Below, one piece after another: positions 44,170 through 55,259 of a stretch of 64,000 nucleotides of DNA. Location: assembly GCA_032622095.1 (NCBI GenBank), contig CP136062.1, forward strand, positions 195,993,887 to 196,057,886. The letters run 5' to 3'. The position numbers and the translations under genes are program-made. Below the pieces are notes generated by a model, which made no database searches, was not told where the DNA came from, and saw nothing but the letters and a program-made list of their open reading frames with translations. Source of the stretch: Siphonodentalium dalli. Its lineage: Eukaryota; Mollusca; Scaphopoda; Gadilida; Siphonodentaliidae. Each line of letters opens with the position of its first letter. Position 1 is the stretch's first letter.

Positions 44170-46740
44170 CTATAACATCCATGACAAATTTCATGATGAT
44201 CAGACGAGCAGTATGACCTGTAGCCCGCGCCAATGGAATGAATTTTGAAATCCGAAATGGCCGCTGGTGGCCATGTTTTTTTGCCGAATGACCCCAAAAT
44301 AACTCGTTCCCATCTACATGACAATGTCAACATTCATGACAAATTTCATAAAGATCGGACCAAAGGTACGACCTGTAGCCCCGCGCCAAAGGATTTAGTC
44401 ATACAAAGAGTAAAATCCAAGATGGCTGCTGGCGGCCAGTTTTTTTGGCCGTATGACCCCAAAACGACTTGTTCCCATCTACATGTCATTGTTAACATCC
44501 ATGACAAATTTCATGAAGATCTGACCAAAGCTACGACCTGTAGCTTGCGCCAAAGGATTTAGTCATGCATATGGTAAAATCCAAGATGGCTGCTAGCGGC
44601 CATGTTTTGTGGCCGAATGACCCCAAAATGACTCGTTCCCATCTACATGTCATTGTTAACATCCATGACAAATATCATGAAGATCTGACCAAAGGTACAA
44701 CCTATAGGCCGCACCAAAGGATTTAGTCATGCACAGAGTAAAATCCAAGATGGCTGCTAGCGGCCATGTTTTTTGGCCAAATGACCCCAAAATGACTCGT
44801 TCCCATCTACATGTCATTGTTAACATCCATGACAAATATCATGAAGATCTGACCAAAGCTACGACCTGTAGACTGCACCAAAGGATTTAGTCATGCATAG
44901 AGTACAATCCAAGATGGCTGCTAGCGGCCATGTTTTTTGGCCGAATGACCCCAAAATGACTCGTTCCCATCTACATGTCATTTTTAACATCCATGACAAA
45001 TTTCATGAAGATCTGACCAAAGCTACGACCTGTAGCCCGTGCCAAAGGATTTAGTCATGCAAAGAGTAAAATCCAAGACCAATTTCATGATGATCAGACA
45101 AGCAGTATGACCTGTAGCCCGCGCCAATGGATTGAATTTTGAAATTTTGTCAATGTCAACATTCATGACAAATTTCATAAAGATCAGACCAAAGGTATGA
45201 CCTGTAGCCCGCGGGAAAGGATTTTAAGTCATGCAAAGAGTAAAATCCAAGATGGCTGCTGGCGGCCATGTTTTTTGGCCGAACGACCCCAAAATGACTC
45301 GTTCCCATCTACATGGCAATGTCAACATTCATGATAAATTTCATAAAGATCAGACGAGAGGTATGACCTGTAGCCCGCGGGAAAGGATTTAGTCATGCAA
45401 AGAGTAAAATCCAAGATGGCTGCTGTCGGCCATGTTTTTTGGCCGAACGACCCCAAAATGACTCGTTCCCATCTACATGTCAATATTAACATTCATGACA
45501 AATTTCATGATGATCAGACGAGCAGTATGACCTGTAGCCCGCGCCAATGGATTGAATTTTGAAATTCAAAATGGCTGCTGGCGGCCATGTTTTTTTGCTG
45601 AATGACCCCAAAATGACTCGTTCCCATCTACATGTCAATGTCAACATTCGTGACAAATTTCATAAAGATCAGACCAAAGGTATGACCTGTAGCCCGCGGG
45701 AAAGGAAATTGTTGACGGACACACGCACACACGGACACACATGCCCACACGGACGACGGACGCCAATCCATGGCAATAGCTCAAACTTACAAAGTAAGTT
45801 GAGCTAATAAGCTGAAGGTGACATAAACAGCAACATAAAAATGAAAGTGTCAATGACACTGTAGCTCAACTTAGAAAGGGAATAATTTCATGTGTTACAG
45901 CCAATGGAGTGATTAGGAATGTGGAAAATTGAAAGGCCTAGTTATGTAAAATCCAAGATGGCCACTGGCAGCCATGTTTTTCTGCCGAATGACCCCAAAA
46001 AGACTCGTTCCAATTTACATGTCAATGTCAACATCCATTACAAATTTCATGATGATCCTACAAAAGATACGACCTGTAGCCTGTGTCAAAGGATTTAGTC
46101 ATGTAATGATGACCCATCTACATGTCAATGTCAAAGCCATGACAAATTTCATAATGATCCGGCCAAAGGTACGACCTGTAGCCCGTGCCAAAGGATTTAG
46201 TCATGCAAAGAGTAAAATCCAAGATGGCAGCTGGCGGCCATGTTTTTTGGCCAAATGACCCCAAAACGACTCGTTCCCATCTACATGTCAGTGTTAACAT
46301 CCATGACAATTTCATGATGATCCAACCGTAGCTGCGACCTGTAGCCCGTGCCAAAGGAATTAGTCATGCAATGAGTAAAATCCAAGATGGCTGCTGGCGG
46401 CCATGTTTTTTGGCTGAACGAACCCAAAATGACTTGTTCCCATCTACATGTCAATATTAATATCCATGACAAATTTCATGACGATCAGACGAACAGTACG
46501 ACCTGTAGCCCGTGCTAATGGATTGAATTTTGAAATCCAAGATGGCCACTGGTGGCCATGTTTTTTTGCCGAATGACCCCAAAATGACTCGTTCCGATCT
46601 ACATGTCAATGTAAACATCCATGACAAATCTCATAATGATCCGGCCAAAGGTACGACCTGTAGCCCGTGCCAAAGGATTTAGTCATTCAAAGAGTAAAAT
46701 CCAAGATGGCTGCTGACGGCCATGTTTTTTGGCCGAATGA
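44170..46740. repeat. ~164-bp tandem array, about 13-15 units
   Basis: Units repeat TGACCCCAAAATGACTCGTT, CCCATCTACATGTCA, ATCCATGACAAATTTCATGA, ACGACCTGTAGCCC, AAAGGATTTAGTCATGCA and AAGATGGCTGCTGGCGGCCA. Spacing is 164 bases in the regular part (44618, 44782, 44946), with shortened and rearranged units elsewhere. At 45700-45810 a non-repeat segment with GGACACACGCACAC and GCTCAAACTTACAAAGTAAG interrupts. Related units continue at 47200-47640 and are scattered at 29900-31200 and 53120-53340. Frames inside are artefacts of the repeats. Confidence 0.85.
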
Positions 46741-46744
46741 CACC

Positions 46745-46860
46745 TATTTGCGCTTAAGCGAAAATGATTTACGCTTAAGCGCATATGATTTATGCTTAAG
46801 CGCAAATATTTGCGCCTAAGCGCAAATAAATAATAAATGTGAAAAGGGCCTCCCATACAT
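46745..46860. repeat. Partial copy of the GCGCTTAAGCGC palindrome element
   Basis: Four TTTGCGCTTAAGCGCAAA-type palindromes followed by AATAAATAATAAATGTGAAAAGGGCCTCCC, matching the right end of the element at 6860-7698. It lies inside the ~164-bp array, so it inserted there or was carried with it. Confidence 0.8.
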
Positions 46861-48930
46861 ACCAAGACATTTCTGCCTATTATTTTTAGGCAAACAATAT
46901 AATACCTATGTTTAGGGTTACATGATCTAAAATAATTAGGGTAGGTCGGGGGGAATTTCCGGACACTAGGCGCTTTTTTATTTTTTCCGCCCACTGGGTA
47001 CCCACCACCCACTAATTTTTATTTTTTCCGATTCTGTGATAGGGACCCACCCCCTTCAAACTGCTTCAAATGACTTTTTTACTTAGTTGTCCTGATCTTA
47101 TCTGATCTATGTTTCGTATCATGATTATAGAAGCATTCCTACTTATGGCTGTAAAGTTTCAAAGCAATTCTCCTATAAATGTGGGCTGTAGGTTGTGCTG
47201 ATGGATTCACATTTGAAATCCAATATGGCTGCCAGTGGCCATGTTTGTTTTTGAACAAATTTAGGGGAAAAAGGGAGGCTCCCTTTCTTGAGGTCACTTC
47301 GAAGATCCTCCATATGAAGTTTGGTGAGGACTGGATGAGAAATATGACCTGTAAGATGTGCTAAAGGATTTAGTCATACAAAGAGTAAAATCCAAGATGG
47401 CCACTGGCAGCCATGTTTTTTTTACAGAGTTCGGGAAAAAATGGTAGGCACCCATCGAGAGGTCACACCGAGGATTCACATAAAGTTTGGTGATGATCAG
47501 ATGAGGGATAAGCTCTGTAGGGTGTGCTAAAGGATTTAGTGATGCAAAGAGTAATATCCAAGATGGCTGCCAGTGGCCATATTTTTCATGAAAAATCATT
47601 CAAGTTACAGCTCCCATCTAGAGGTGATCCTAGACCCATATACCGAATATCATTGAAATCAGTCGAAGTTTGTTTTAACACTTTTGTTTTATTTTATTAT
47701 GGTTTTTTTGAATAGTCTATTTTTATTTAAAGAGTTCAGTGAAGAGTTTATATTTATTTGAAGAATCTATTATTGTGTTATGTTTTCATTTATATCAGGT
47801 TGAATAAATGATTTTTAATGGGACTATTTAAATCTGAGCCTTTCCATGTTAATGTGCAGTGATGAAAACATTTAGCATACTGACCTTTTTATTACCCATT
47901 GGTGTTATCCCGCATTATTAACTGATGGTGAACTTAAACCCCCCATACCAAGAGTTAAGTGCATACCTAATACATAATAGAAGCATTCTTAAAACCTTTC
48001 GTCCCATTATTTTGAAGAAAAATGACTCTAGGAAAAATTACAGGGCCAGGAAAAAATGTGTAAGCCGGGCTGCCGAACCACCCACCCACCCCCGCTGAGT
48101 GTTCGGAAAAAATTTGCAGACCCCCCTGGGTAGCTAGGTAGGTAGGAATTGTTTGAATTCAATTGGGTCATTGGCAATTCACTATAGAAAGCTTCACCAT
48201 TCAGATTAATTGACAGGTTCAATACTAGATATTGTTTTCTTGAATTATTCAGAGCATAGCGACTAATAAAACTTCTAATTTTAATTTTTTTTTTTTATAG
48301 GAGAGGTTTGAAAATGGGTAAGATACCTTTCGATGCCCTTTCCACTGAATTTTTTTTTTTATCTGTGTCTACATCCAATAAAAAGTTGTGGGTAGGCATC
48401 TTTTTCTCAGTATTGTAGGGAAACCCTAAACACAGGTTTTTTGGGTGCCTTATATAGTCCTGAAACGGCGAGAACAATTCACTTTTGTGTCTGAATCAGG
48501 CTGGGGGTGGGGGAATAAAATCCATAAATATCCAAGTCTGGATATCTCCCCCACCCATGCACATACCAACCTACTTTTGAAAAAAATCATCCCAAGATAT
48601 TTGGTTATTTTTGTACCTCGCCGTCTCATGACTACTAGTTTAAATCAAAATAATTTAATAAACAATAAAACCATAATTATTTGTCATACGTATGATTGAT
48701 GTATACGCTGGGGGGGGGGGGGGTGCTGGACATCTTCCCCCACCCCAAACCCTGACTCAAACAACTTCTTTCCTACCAACACAATCATATTCATTCACTC
48801 TAAAATATCGTAGATCAGTTTCAACTTTCATTTAATTTCATGATTTGATTGAAGACGAAGCCGAAGTTGATTGCACGGCAAAACAGTCTAAAAATTAGTA
48901 AAACTAAAAGACTAGTCAGTATATATAGTA
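46861..48930. other. No gene; repeat units and homopolymers
   Basis: Four more diverged units of the 164-bp family lie at about 47180-47640. The rest shows C-rich, G-rich (G13 near 48710) and T-rich homopolymers with no gene that I can support. Confidence 0.4.
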
Positions 48931-49574
48931 CAGTAGTCAGTACCGGTGTTCTAAAATATAAGTATGGTTGTAAAATAAGTATGTTTTTTTTATGTTTTTT
49001 TTCGTCTGCGCATGTTCACTCCTCCCATAAAACGTAGGTTGCGCCTCGGTGGGAAACAGTATCACCAAAGAGTGGGTGTTCAGCACCGATCTTCAAGCAA
49101 GTGAAAATTGAATGATTTAATCGATATATAGTCACACGAAAGGAACATACACAATTTTGGCGAGCAAAATGAATCTTATTATCACATCACACAAAATAAT
49201 TTGGGAATTGCGCGTTATGTATACATATTAAGTTTGGTGTTTGTACATCTATGATTAATTATGTGCTTCTTCCCTTCCAAATGAAATTCACAACCCTGGG
49301 GACATCACATATAGGCCCACAGAGACGCTAAAACACAATTAGACCCGACAAATTGAAAAGTATATGGAAAATGAAAAAAATTCAGGAATGTAATTTGAGT
49401 TGTGTTTTATTCGTCTTCATTGTGTATTATTCGAAGTTCAAAATAGATTATTCCAAACATAAATTGCATCTGATTTCTGTGTTAATCCAATTTACTACAT
49501 TTATTATATAATGCCACACAAACAACACATGGAACGGCTTACAAATCTGAATGTCGTGACTTTGTCGTTGGTTT

Positions 49575-51860
49575 TTTAAAATTTGTAAGTAAAATAAGTA
49601 TTGATTTTTCTGACAAATAAGTATGGTTGTCAAATAGCTCGGTATATATGGCTGGAAAGCGGAATATCGCCGGGGGGTAACGGGTGTTATCTTTTAAGAT
49701 TATCATAATAAAGAATATCTGGAAGCAGTGGAAGCAGACATGCATACCGATTGTACAATTGTTTTAAGGCTTCTAACTTTAACAAGACATGGTTTCGTTT
49801 GCAAAATAAGTATTGTTTTTTCCGACAAATAAGTATGGTTGTCAAATTTATTTATGACTCCAGCCGTTTATTAATTTCCATTATAATTACCATGTTGTTT
49901 GCATCATTCGTATAGAGCACACAAGTCACAAGTGTACTTTGCGCTAATTAATGGCTCAAATTCATTCATTCATATATATTATGTTGAGTATAAAAGGAGA
50001 TGGTCTCATAAATAGCCGGATTCAGTGTACAGTACCCTTTAATCCCAAGCCATGCAAGTCTCGCACGATGTGAACTCTTTCCAGTCGGTGCATTGTGTCC
50101 ATGGACCAACCATGACCATACGTACACATGCATGCAGGCTGACTTGAAGTGGTTTTGCAGTAAGAGGTCACACCAGTAGCAACATTTACTTGAAGTGGCC
50201 TAATAGGGTATGATAGACCTCTGGTAGGACCGACAGGAAACCACCACCAGGGGCCATCAATACCACTCGAGGGAAGAAGAAAAAGAACAATTGAAACGCA
50301 GAAACAGTATACATAATTAGGGAGAAAAGCGAAAAAGAAGAAGTAAAAAAAAAAGTTTAGATCATTTTCCCATCATTTTTAATTGTTATATCACCATTTA
50401 TAACACCCAACATCATTCCTAAGTGGGTCGTGGGGGAGGACATACTGTCATTCCAAATCCTCCCGGGCCCCAATCCCAAATTCCCAATAAACGGTTCGCG
50501 GTCATTTAGATATATATACGTTTATTCTCTTATCAAATAGATATTGAGATACAATTAGAAGATATATACAAAAGATTGAGAATGTTGCAGCATATGTACA
50601 CATTCACATAATCACATGTTTTAATTTGTAAGTAAAATAAGTATTGATTTTTCCGACAAATAAGTATTGTTGTCAAATATTGTTCGGTATGACTGTAAAG
50701 CGGAATATCGGGGATAATTATAACGGGTGTCATCTTTTAAGATTATCATAATAAAGAACATCTGGAAGCAGAAATGCATACCGATTGTACAATTATTTTA
50801 AGGCGTCTAACTTTAACAAGTCATGGTTTCGTTTGCAAAATAAGTATTGATTTTTCTGACAAATAAGTATGGTTGGCACATATGTAGGCAATATAGACAT
50901 GGTTGGAGACTGCAGAGGGATTATCATAAACAATTTCTATCTAGATAATCATACAAAAAGGTCAAATATGAGAATGAAATTGCATACTTATTATACAGAT
51001 CCCACATTTGTTTTAATTACAAAGTAAAATAAGTATTGATTTTTCCGACAAATAAGTATGGTTGTCAAATAGCTCGGTATGACTGGATAACGGATTATCG
51101 GGGATAACGGGTGTCATCTTTTAAGATTATCATACTAAAGAACATCTGGAAGCAGAAATGCATACCGATTGTACAATTGCTTTAATGCTTCTAACATTAA
51201 CAAGAAATATTTTCGTTTGCAAAATAAGTATTGATTTTTCTGACAAATAAGTATGGTTGTCAAATAGCTTGGTATGACTGGATAGCGGATTATCGGGGAT
51301 AACGGGTGTCATCTTTTAAGATTATCATACTAAAGAACATCTGGAAGCAGAAATGCATACCGATTGTACAATTGCTTTAATGCTTCTAACATTAACAAGA
51401 AATATTTTCGTTTGCAAAATAAGTATTGATTTTTCCGACAAATAAGTATGGTTGTCAAATAGCTCGGTATGACTGGATAGCGGATTATCGGGGATAACGG
51501 GTGTCATCTTTTAAGATTATCATACTAAAGAACATCTGGAAGCAGAAATGCATACCGATTGTACAATTGCTTTAATGCTTCTAACATTAACAAGAAATAT
51601 TTTCGTTTGCAAAATAAGTATTGATTTTTCTGACAAATAAGTATACGGGTTGTCAAAAAACTGGGTATAATATGACTTGAAAGCGGATTATCGGGGATGA
51701 CGGGTGTCGTCTTTTAAGATTACCAAACTAAAGAACATCTGGAAGCAGAAATGCGTACCGATTTTACAATTGTTTTAAGGATTCTAACATTTACAATACA
51801 TTTTGTCGTTTGCAAAATAAGTATTGATTTTTGTCACAAATAAGTATGGTTGGCACATAT
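49575..51860. repeat. ~195-bp tandem array with AAGTATGGTTG motif
   Basis: AAAATAAGTATTGATTTTT recurs at 51222, 51417 and 51612 with exactly 195-base spacing, and less regularly at 49588, 49803, 50634, 50837, 51027 and 51806. Each unit also holds GACAAATAAGTATGGTTGTC, CGGATTATCGGGGATAACGG, GAACATCTGGAAGCAGAAAT and CCGATTGTACAATTG. The AAGTATGGTTGT core is shared with the inverted ends at 48941 and 54813. Confidence 0.85.
49845..50038. mobile_element. Right part of a TTAA MITE
   Basis: Matches the middle and right portions of the MITE family at 61201-61539, ending GGATTCAGTGTACAGTACCC before TTAA (50039-50042). The left half is missing. Confidence 0.6.
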
Positions 51861-52196
51861 GTATTGGAGACTGGAGAGGGATTATCATGAACGATTTTAT
51901 CTAAATAATGGCTGCGGATACACGTACCACAATGCGATGGCATGGTAGGTGTGACAATTTATTATAGTGCTTATTTGGTGACAATCTGTCGTCATATTTC
52001 TGTGCCATAGCTGGTTATGTTGCCCGCTGAGTTTCCGCATAATGAGTCGACTCGACCAATTAACCAATTGTCACCAAACTCCACCATAATAAATTGTCAC
52101 ACCTAATATGTCATCGCTACCGCGATACGTGTGTCCGCAGCCAATCATACAAAAAGGTCAAATATGTATGGAAGCGTTTTAGTGCCACCTAACAAA

Positions 52197-52430
52197 AAAT
52201 ACTATGAGATATAGTATCTCCCTAAGTAGGAGATAGTATCCCCTAATTAGGACTTAGTATCTCCTAATTAGGAGATATTATATTCTAATCAGGACTTATA
52301 GTATCTCCTAATTAGGATATATTATCTCCTAATTAGGAGATACAGGAGTTATTATCTCCTAATTAGGACTTAGTGTCTCCTAATTGGGAGATATTATCAT
52401 CTCCTAATTAGGAGATAATATAGATATAAA
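52197..52430. repeat. Cluster of CTCCTAATTAGGAG palindromes
   Basis: About ten copies of the palindrome CTCCTAATTAGGAG and near variants, joined by AGTATCT or ATATTAT. Each unit is self-complementary, so the tract can form many alternative hairpins. Confidence 0.8.
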
Positions 52431-52561
52431 GAACTCAACACCAGCTAGCGGTCATTTGCATTCCCATTCATCGCTCAGAGTCGCCGCCCAGAGAAAGGAC
52501 GTGCCCTCTTTGAGTGACGGTTGATTTTTCTGTCGGGCTTGGCTGGGCATGGATAGCTTAA

Positions 52562-52852
52562 ATGGGGACTGTACACTAAATCCGACCATTTGTGTGACCA
52601 TCTCAGTTTATAATCAACATAGTTTATGCAACAAATGGATGAATTTGAGACATGTATTAGTGCAAAATACACTCGTGTGCTCTATGAACGAATAAAATAA
52701 CATGGTATTTATAATGAAAATTTATTTATGACTCCAGCCGTTTATTAATTTCCATTATAATTACCATGTTGTTTGCATCAGTCGTAGAGCACACAAGTCA
52801 CAAGTGTACTTTGCGCTTATTAATGGCTTAAATTCATTCATCTCATATATAT
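52562..52852. mobile_element. TTAA MITE, right end truncated
   Basis: Begins after TTAA (52558-52561) with ATGGGGACTGTACACTAAATCC, the family's left end, and runs through the central GTTTATTAATTTCCATTATAA region. It breaks off at 52852 where a TCTGTTTGTCTGTCTG repeat starts. Confidence 0.6.
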
Positions 52853-53370
52853 TTTTTGAAGACCTCTGTTTGTCTGTCTGTCTGTCATTTATACAAATCT
52901 ACTATTCTCGACCGATCGGGACGAAACTTGGTACGTGTGTGTAGTTTGACCAGGCGGTGGTCGTTGTCGTATTGGCGACCCCGTAAATTAAAAATTGAGA
53001 GTGTGTATGGTTGCGAGAGCAATCGCTCCCGTCTCCTGAGAAGGAATGTGGAGTGCATGTTGAAATTTCTAAGTAATAGTAATACTATTACACTAGACGT
53101 CAAGTCGTCAACATGAAGATATATATAAAAAGTTAAATCCAAGATGGCTGCAGGCGGCCATGTTTTCCCAATGAAATTCAAAAACATTTGATAGCTCCCA
53201 TCTACTGGTCACCCCGAACATGAATATAATGAAGTCTGATGACGATTGATTGAGGGATGTGCTCTGTACTGTAGAGTGAGCCAAAGGATTTAGTCATGCA
53301 AAGAGCAAAATCCAAGATGGCTATCGGTGGCCATATTACGAATCAGGATTGAGTTATATACATCAATTAA

Positions 53371-53822
53371 ATACATGTATCTTGGTCATATTATAATGGA
53401 AGATCTCACTGATGATATCGCACGTCAATTCAGATCTGTATGCGCAAGGGCATGCAAACATGCTGGTTAGGAGGTTTCCGAGATGCTCTGTTCATGTAAA
53501 AACATTTCTGTTTGAACGATATGTCGCTCCAATGTACTGTTCACATCTGTGGACTACGTGGTCCAACATGAGGAAACTCGCATTGTTTGCTATAACAATT
53601 CATTCAGACTCTTGATGGGATATGAACGTTCATGCAGCGCAAGTGAGATGTTTGTCTCGAGGTGGGTGCCAAACTTGCTGATGTTACGAAGAAAAGGTAT
53701 TTACAGCTTCCGCGAGAGAAACCAAACAAGCCCAAAATCAAATTCTCTGATTTCTGCCATTTGCAATTCAGATATTAAATATAACTCAGAACTATTTACT
53801 ATGTGGAACCACATTCTATATT
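53371..53822 (+). pseudogene. LINE polyprotein C-terminal fragment
   Basis: Reads in pieces across at least three frames as the end of a non-LTR retrotransposon polyprotein: YLGHIIMEDLTDDIARQ (53379), then LYAQGHANMLVRRFPRCS, VAPMYCSHLW, and later MFVSRWVPNL...LRRKGIYSF ... ISAICNSDIKYNSEL to about 53820. This block follows the reverse transcriptase in such elements. Frameshifts near 53430 and 53580 make it dead. It probably differs from the minus-strand fragment at 6535. Confidence 0.6.
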
Positions 53823-55135
53823 AATTTCAGATATTCTATCTAATCCATATTATGGCATATATATGGACACATTTGTCCGAAATAAAGAACATATAAATAT
53901 AACATAAAATTAAAAAGAAAGGAAACTAGGACTAGGAGTAGGACTTTCCTTATAAATATTATTAATATATTCAGAATCAGACTAGTAAATAGCAGTACTA
54001 GTATATTACTATTAGTTATATAATATTAACTTATAATTTAGTTCTAATACATTGGAATCAAAATTGATTTGACAAAATTACTTTCTAATTTGTCAATTTA
54101 GTGACTTGAAGGCCAAGTGACCAAGGGGCCGGGGCGAGCGGGGGCAGGACTTGCCCTTTTTCTGGAGACAGAAAATGCTTTTTGTGTGTTTAATCTCGTC
54201 TTTTTATAGCAAAATGTGACTTTTTTGGTCCAAATACCACCAATTTCACAAGGAATATTAATTTTTTGTCAATTTTATCACAAAACGGCCATAAAAACCG
54301 ACAAATAGGGGGTACCATTAAAATAGGGATTTTTGCCACAATGAATTTATGGTTATTTTCCCGAGTTTGCGGAGAAAATGCCCTTTTTTGCGGAAAAGTG
54401 CCCTTTTTGTAGGCTCTGCCCCCCCCCTGCCATTGGATGCTTCCGGCGCCCCTGGTCATAGTCATAATTAATAAATATGAGTTCTCAAACTCGTTTAGTG
54501 ATGACTAGAGCGCCTATAAGTTAATATAATTGATTCCTGCACTGAAACAATCCTACAGACTAAACCGTAGTAAACGTCATTGTTTTCCTAGAAGTTGAAA
54601 GCGATTTTCAAGTTTGGGATGCATGTAATTGTCGTATGTAGCTCACAAAATCCGAGAAGTCTGATTGTTATTGCTCAGTTCAACTCGATAAAAGAGACAA
54701 AATGATTGACAGTCGGTTTATACAGACCTCACAGTGAAGGTCACAACGCGCGCATGCGCAATACTCGCGCATTAGATGTTTTGTGTCCTATGCGCATGCC
54801 TAAGCCAAAAACCATACTTATTTTACAACCATACTTATATTTTAGAACACCGGTACAGTGAGTACTCACTGTCAGTAGTCACTAAATTATCCCCCCAAAA
54901 AGTGTCAATACTTTTTCAACAACAATATTTTACCGTTTTAATATATGCATAATTAAATCGCCAATGTATTACTAAAACTAGTTTATACATGTGGCGATAT
55001 TGACAGCTCAACATAAAGTCTGATTAATATTAATAGTAATTTAAAATTCGTGCTACGTAAACGAAGCGTCATTGACGACCTCGTTGCTGACTCGTTTGGG
55101 TATTTCCGGCGTCTAAAAATATCGCGTCTCAAGAT
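53823..55135. other. No gene; AT-rich and homopolymer sequence
   Basis: No gene seen. It includes the right inverted repeat of the ~5.9 kb element (54813-54855) and a CCCTTTTTxGCGGA... repeat near 54370. Confidence 0.4.
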
Positions 55136-55259
55136 GTGTCACGTGATGACGTCGCCTTAAGCCTCGCATCAAAATCCGCTTACCGAGACGGTAAGATCTG
55201 ACCACTACCTCACGGTGGGGAATCACGTGGTTTCGAGTTGATGAGTACCACGATTTTAA
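55136..55259 (+). promoter_or_regulatory. CRE/E-box promoter of the zinc-finger gene
   Basis: CACGTG at 55140-55145 is directly followed by TGACGTC at 55147-55153 (a CRE-type core). A second CACGTG lies at 55224-55229. The stretch is GC- and CpG-rich compared with its surroundings and ends at the ATG at 55260. No TATA box is evident. Confidence 0.5.

Larger units (their letters stand above)
48941..54855. mobile_element. ~5.9 kb element bounded by 43-bp perfect inverted repeats
   Basis: TACCGGTGTTCTAAAATATA... at 48941-48983 is the exact inverse of 54813-54855. Both continue outward with related GTAGTCA / TGACTAC words, and a TGCGCATG lies inside each end. The interior holds a 195-base array, MITE pieces, palindrome clusters and a retrotransposon fragment, so it is a heavily loaded or composite insertion. 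No transposase is visible. Confidence 0.5.

Noticed and set aside
44245-46354. Frames with KMAAGGHVF or CRWERV repeats
   Set aside because: They are products of the ~164-base tandem array.
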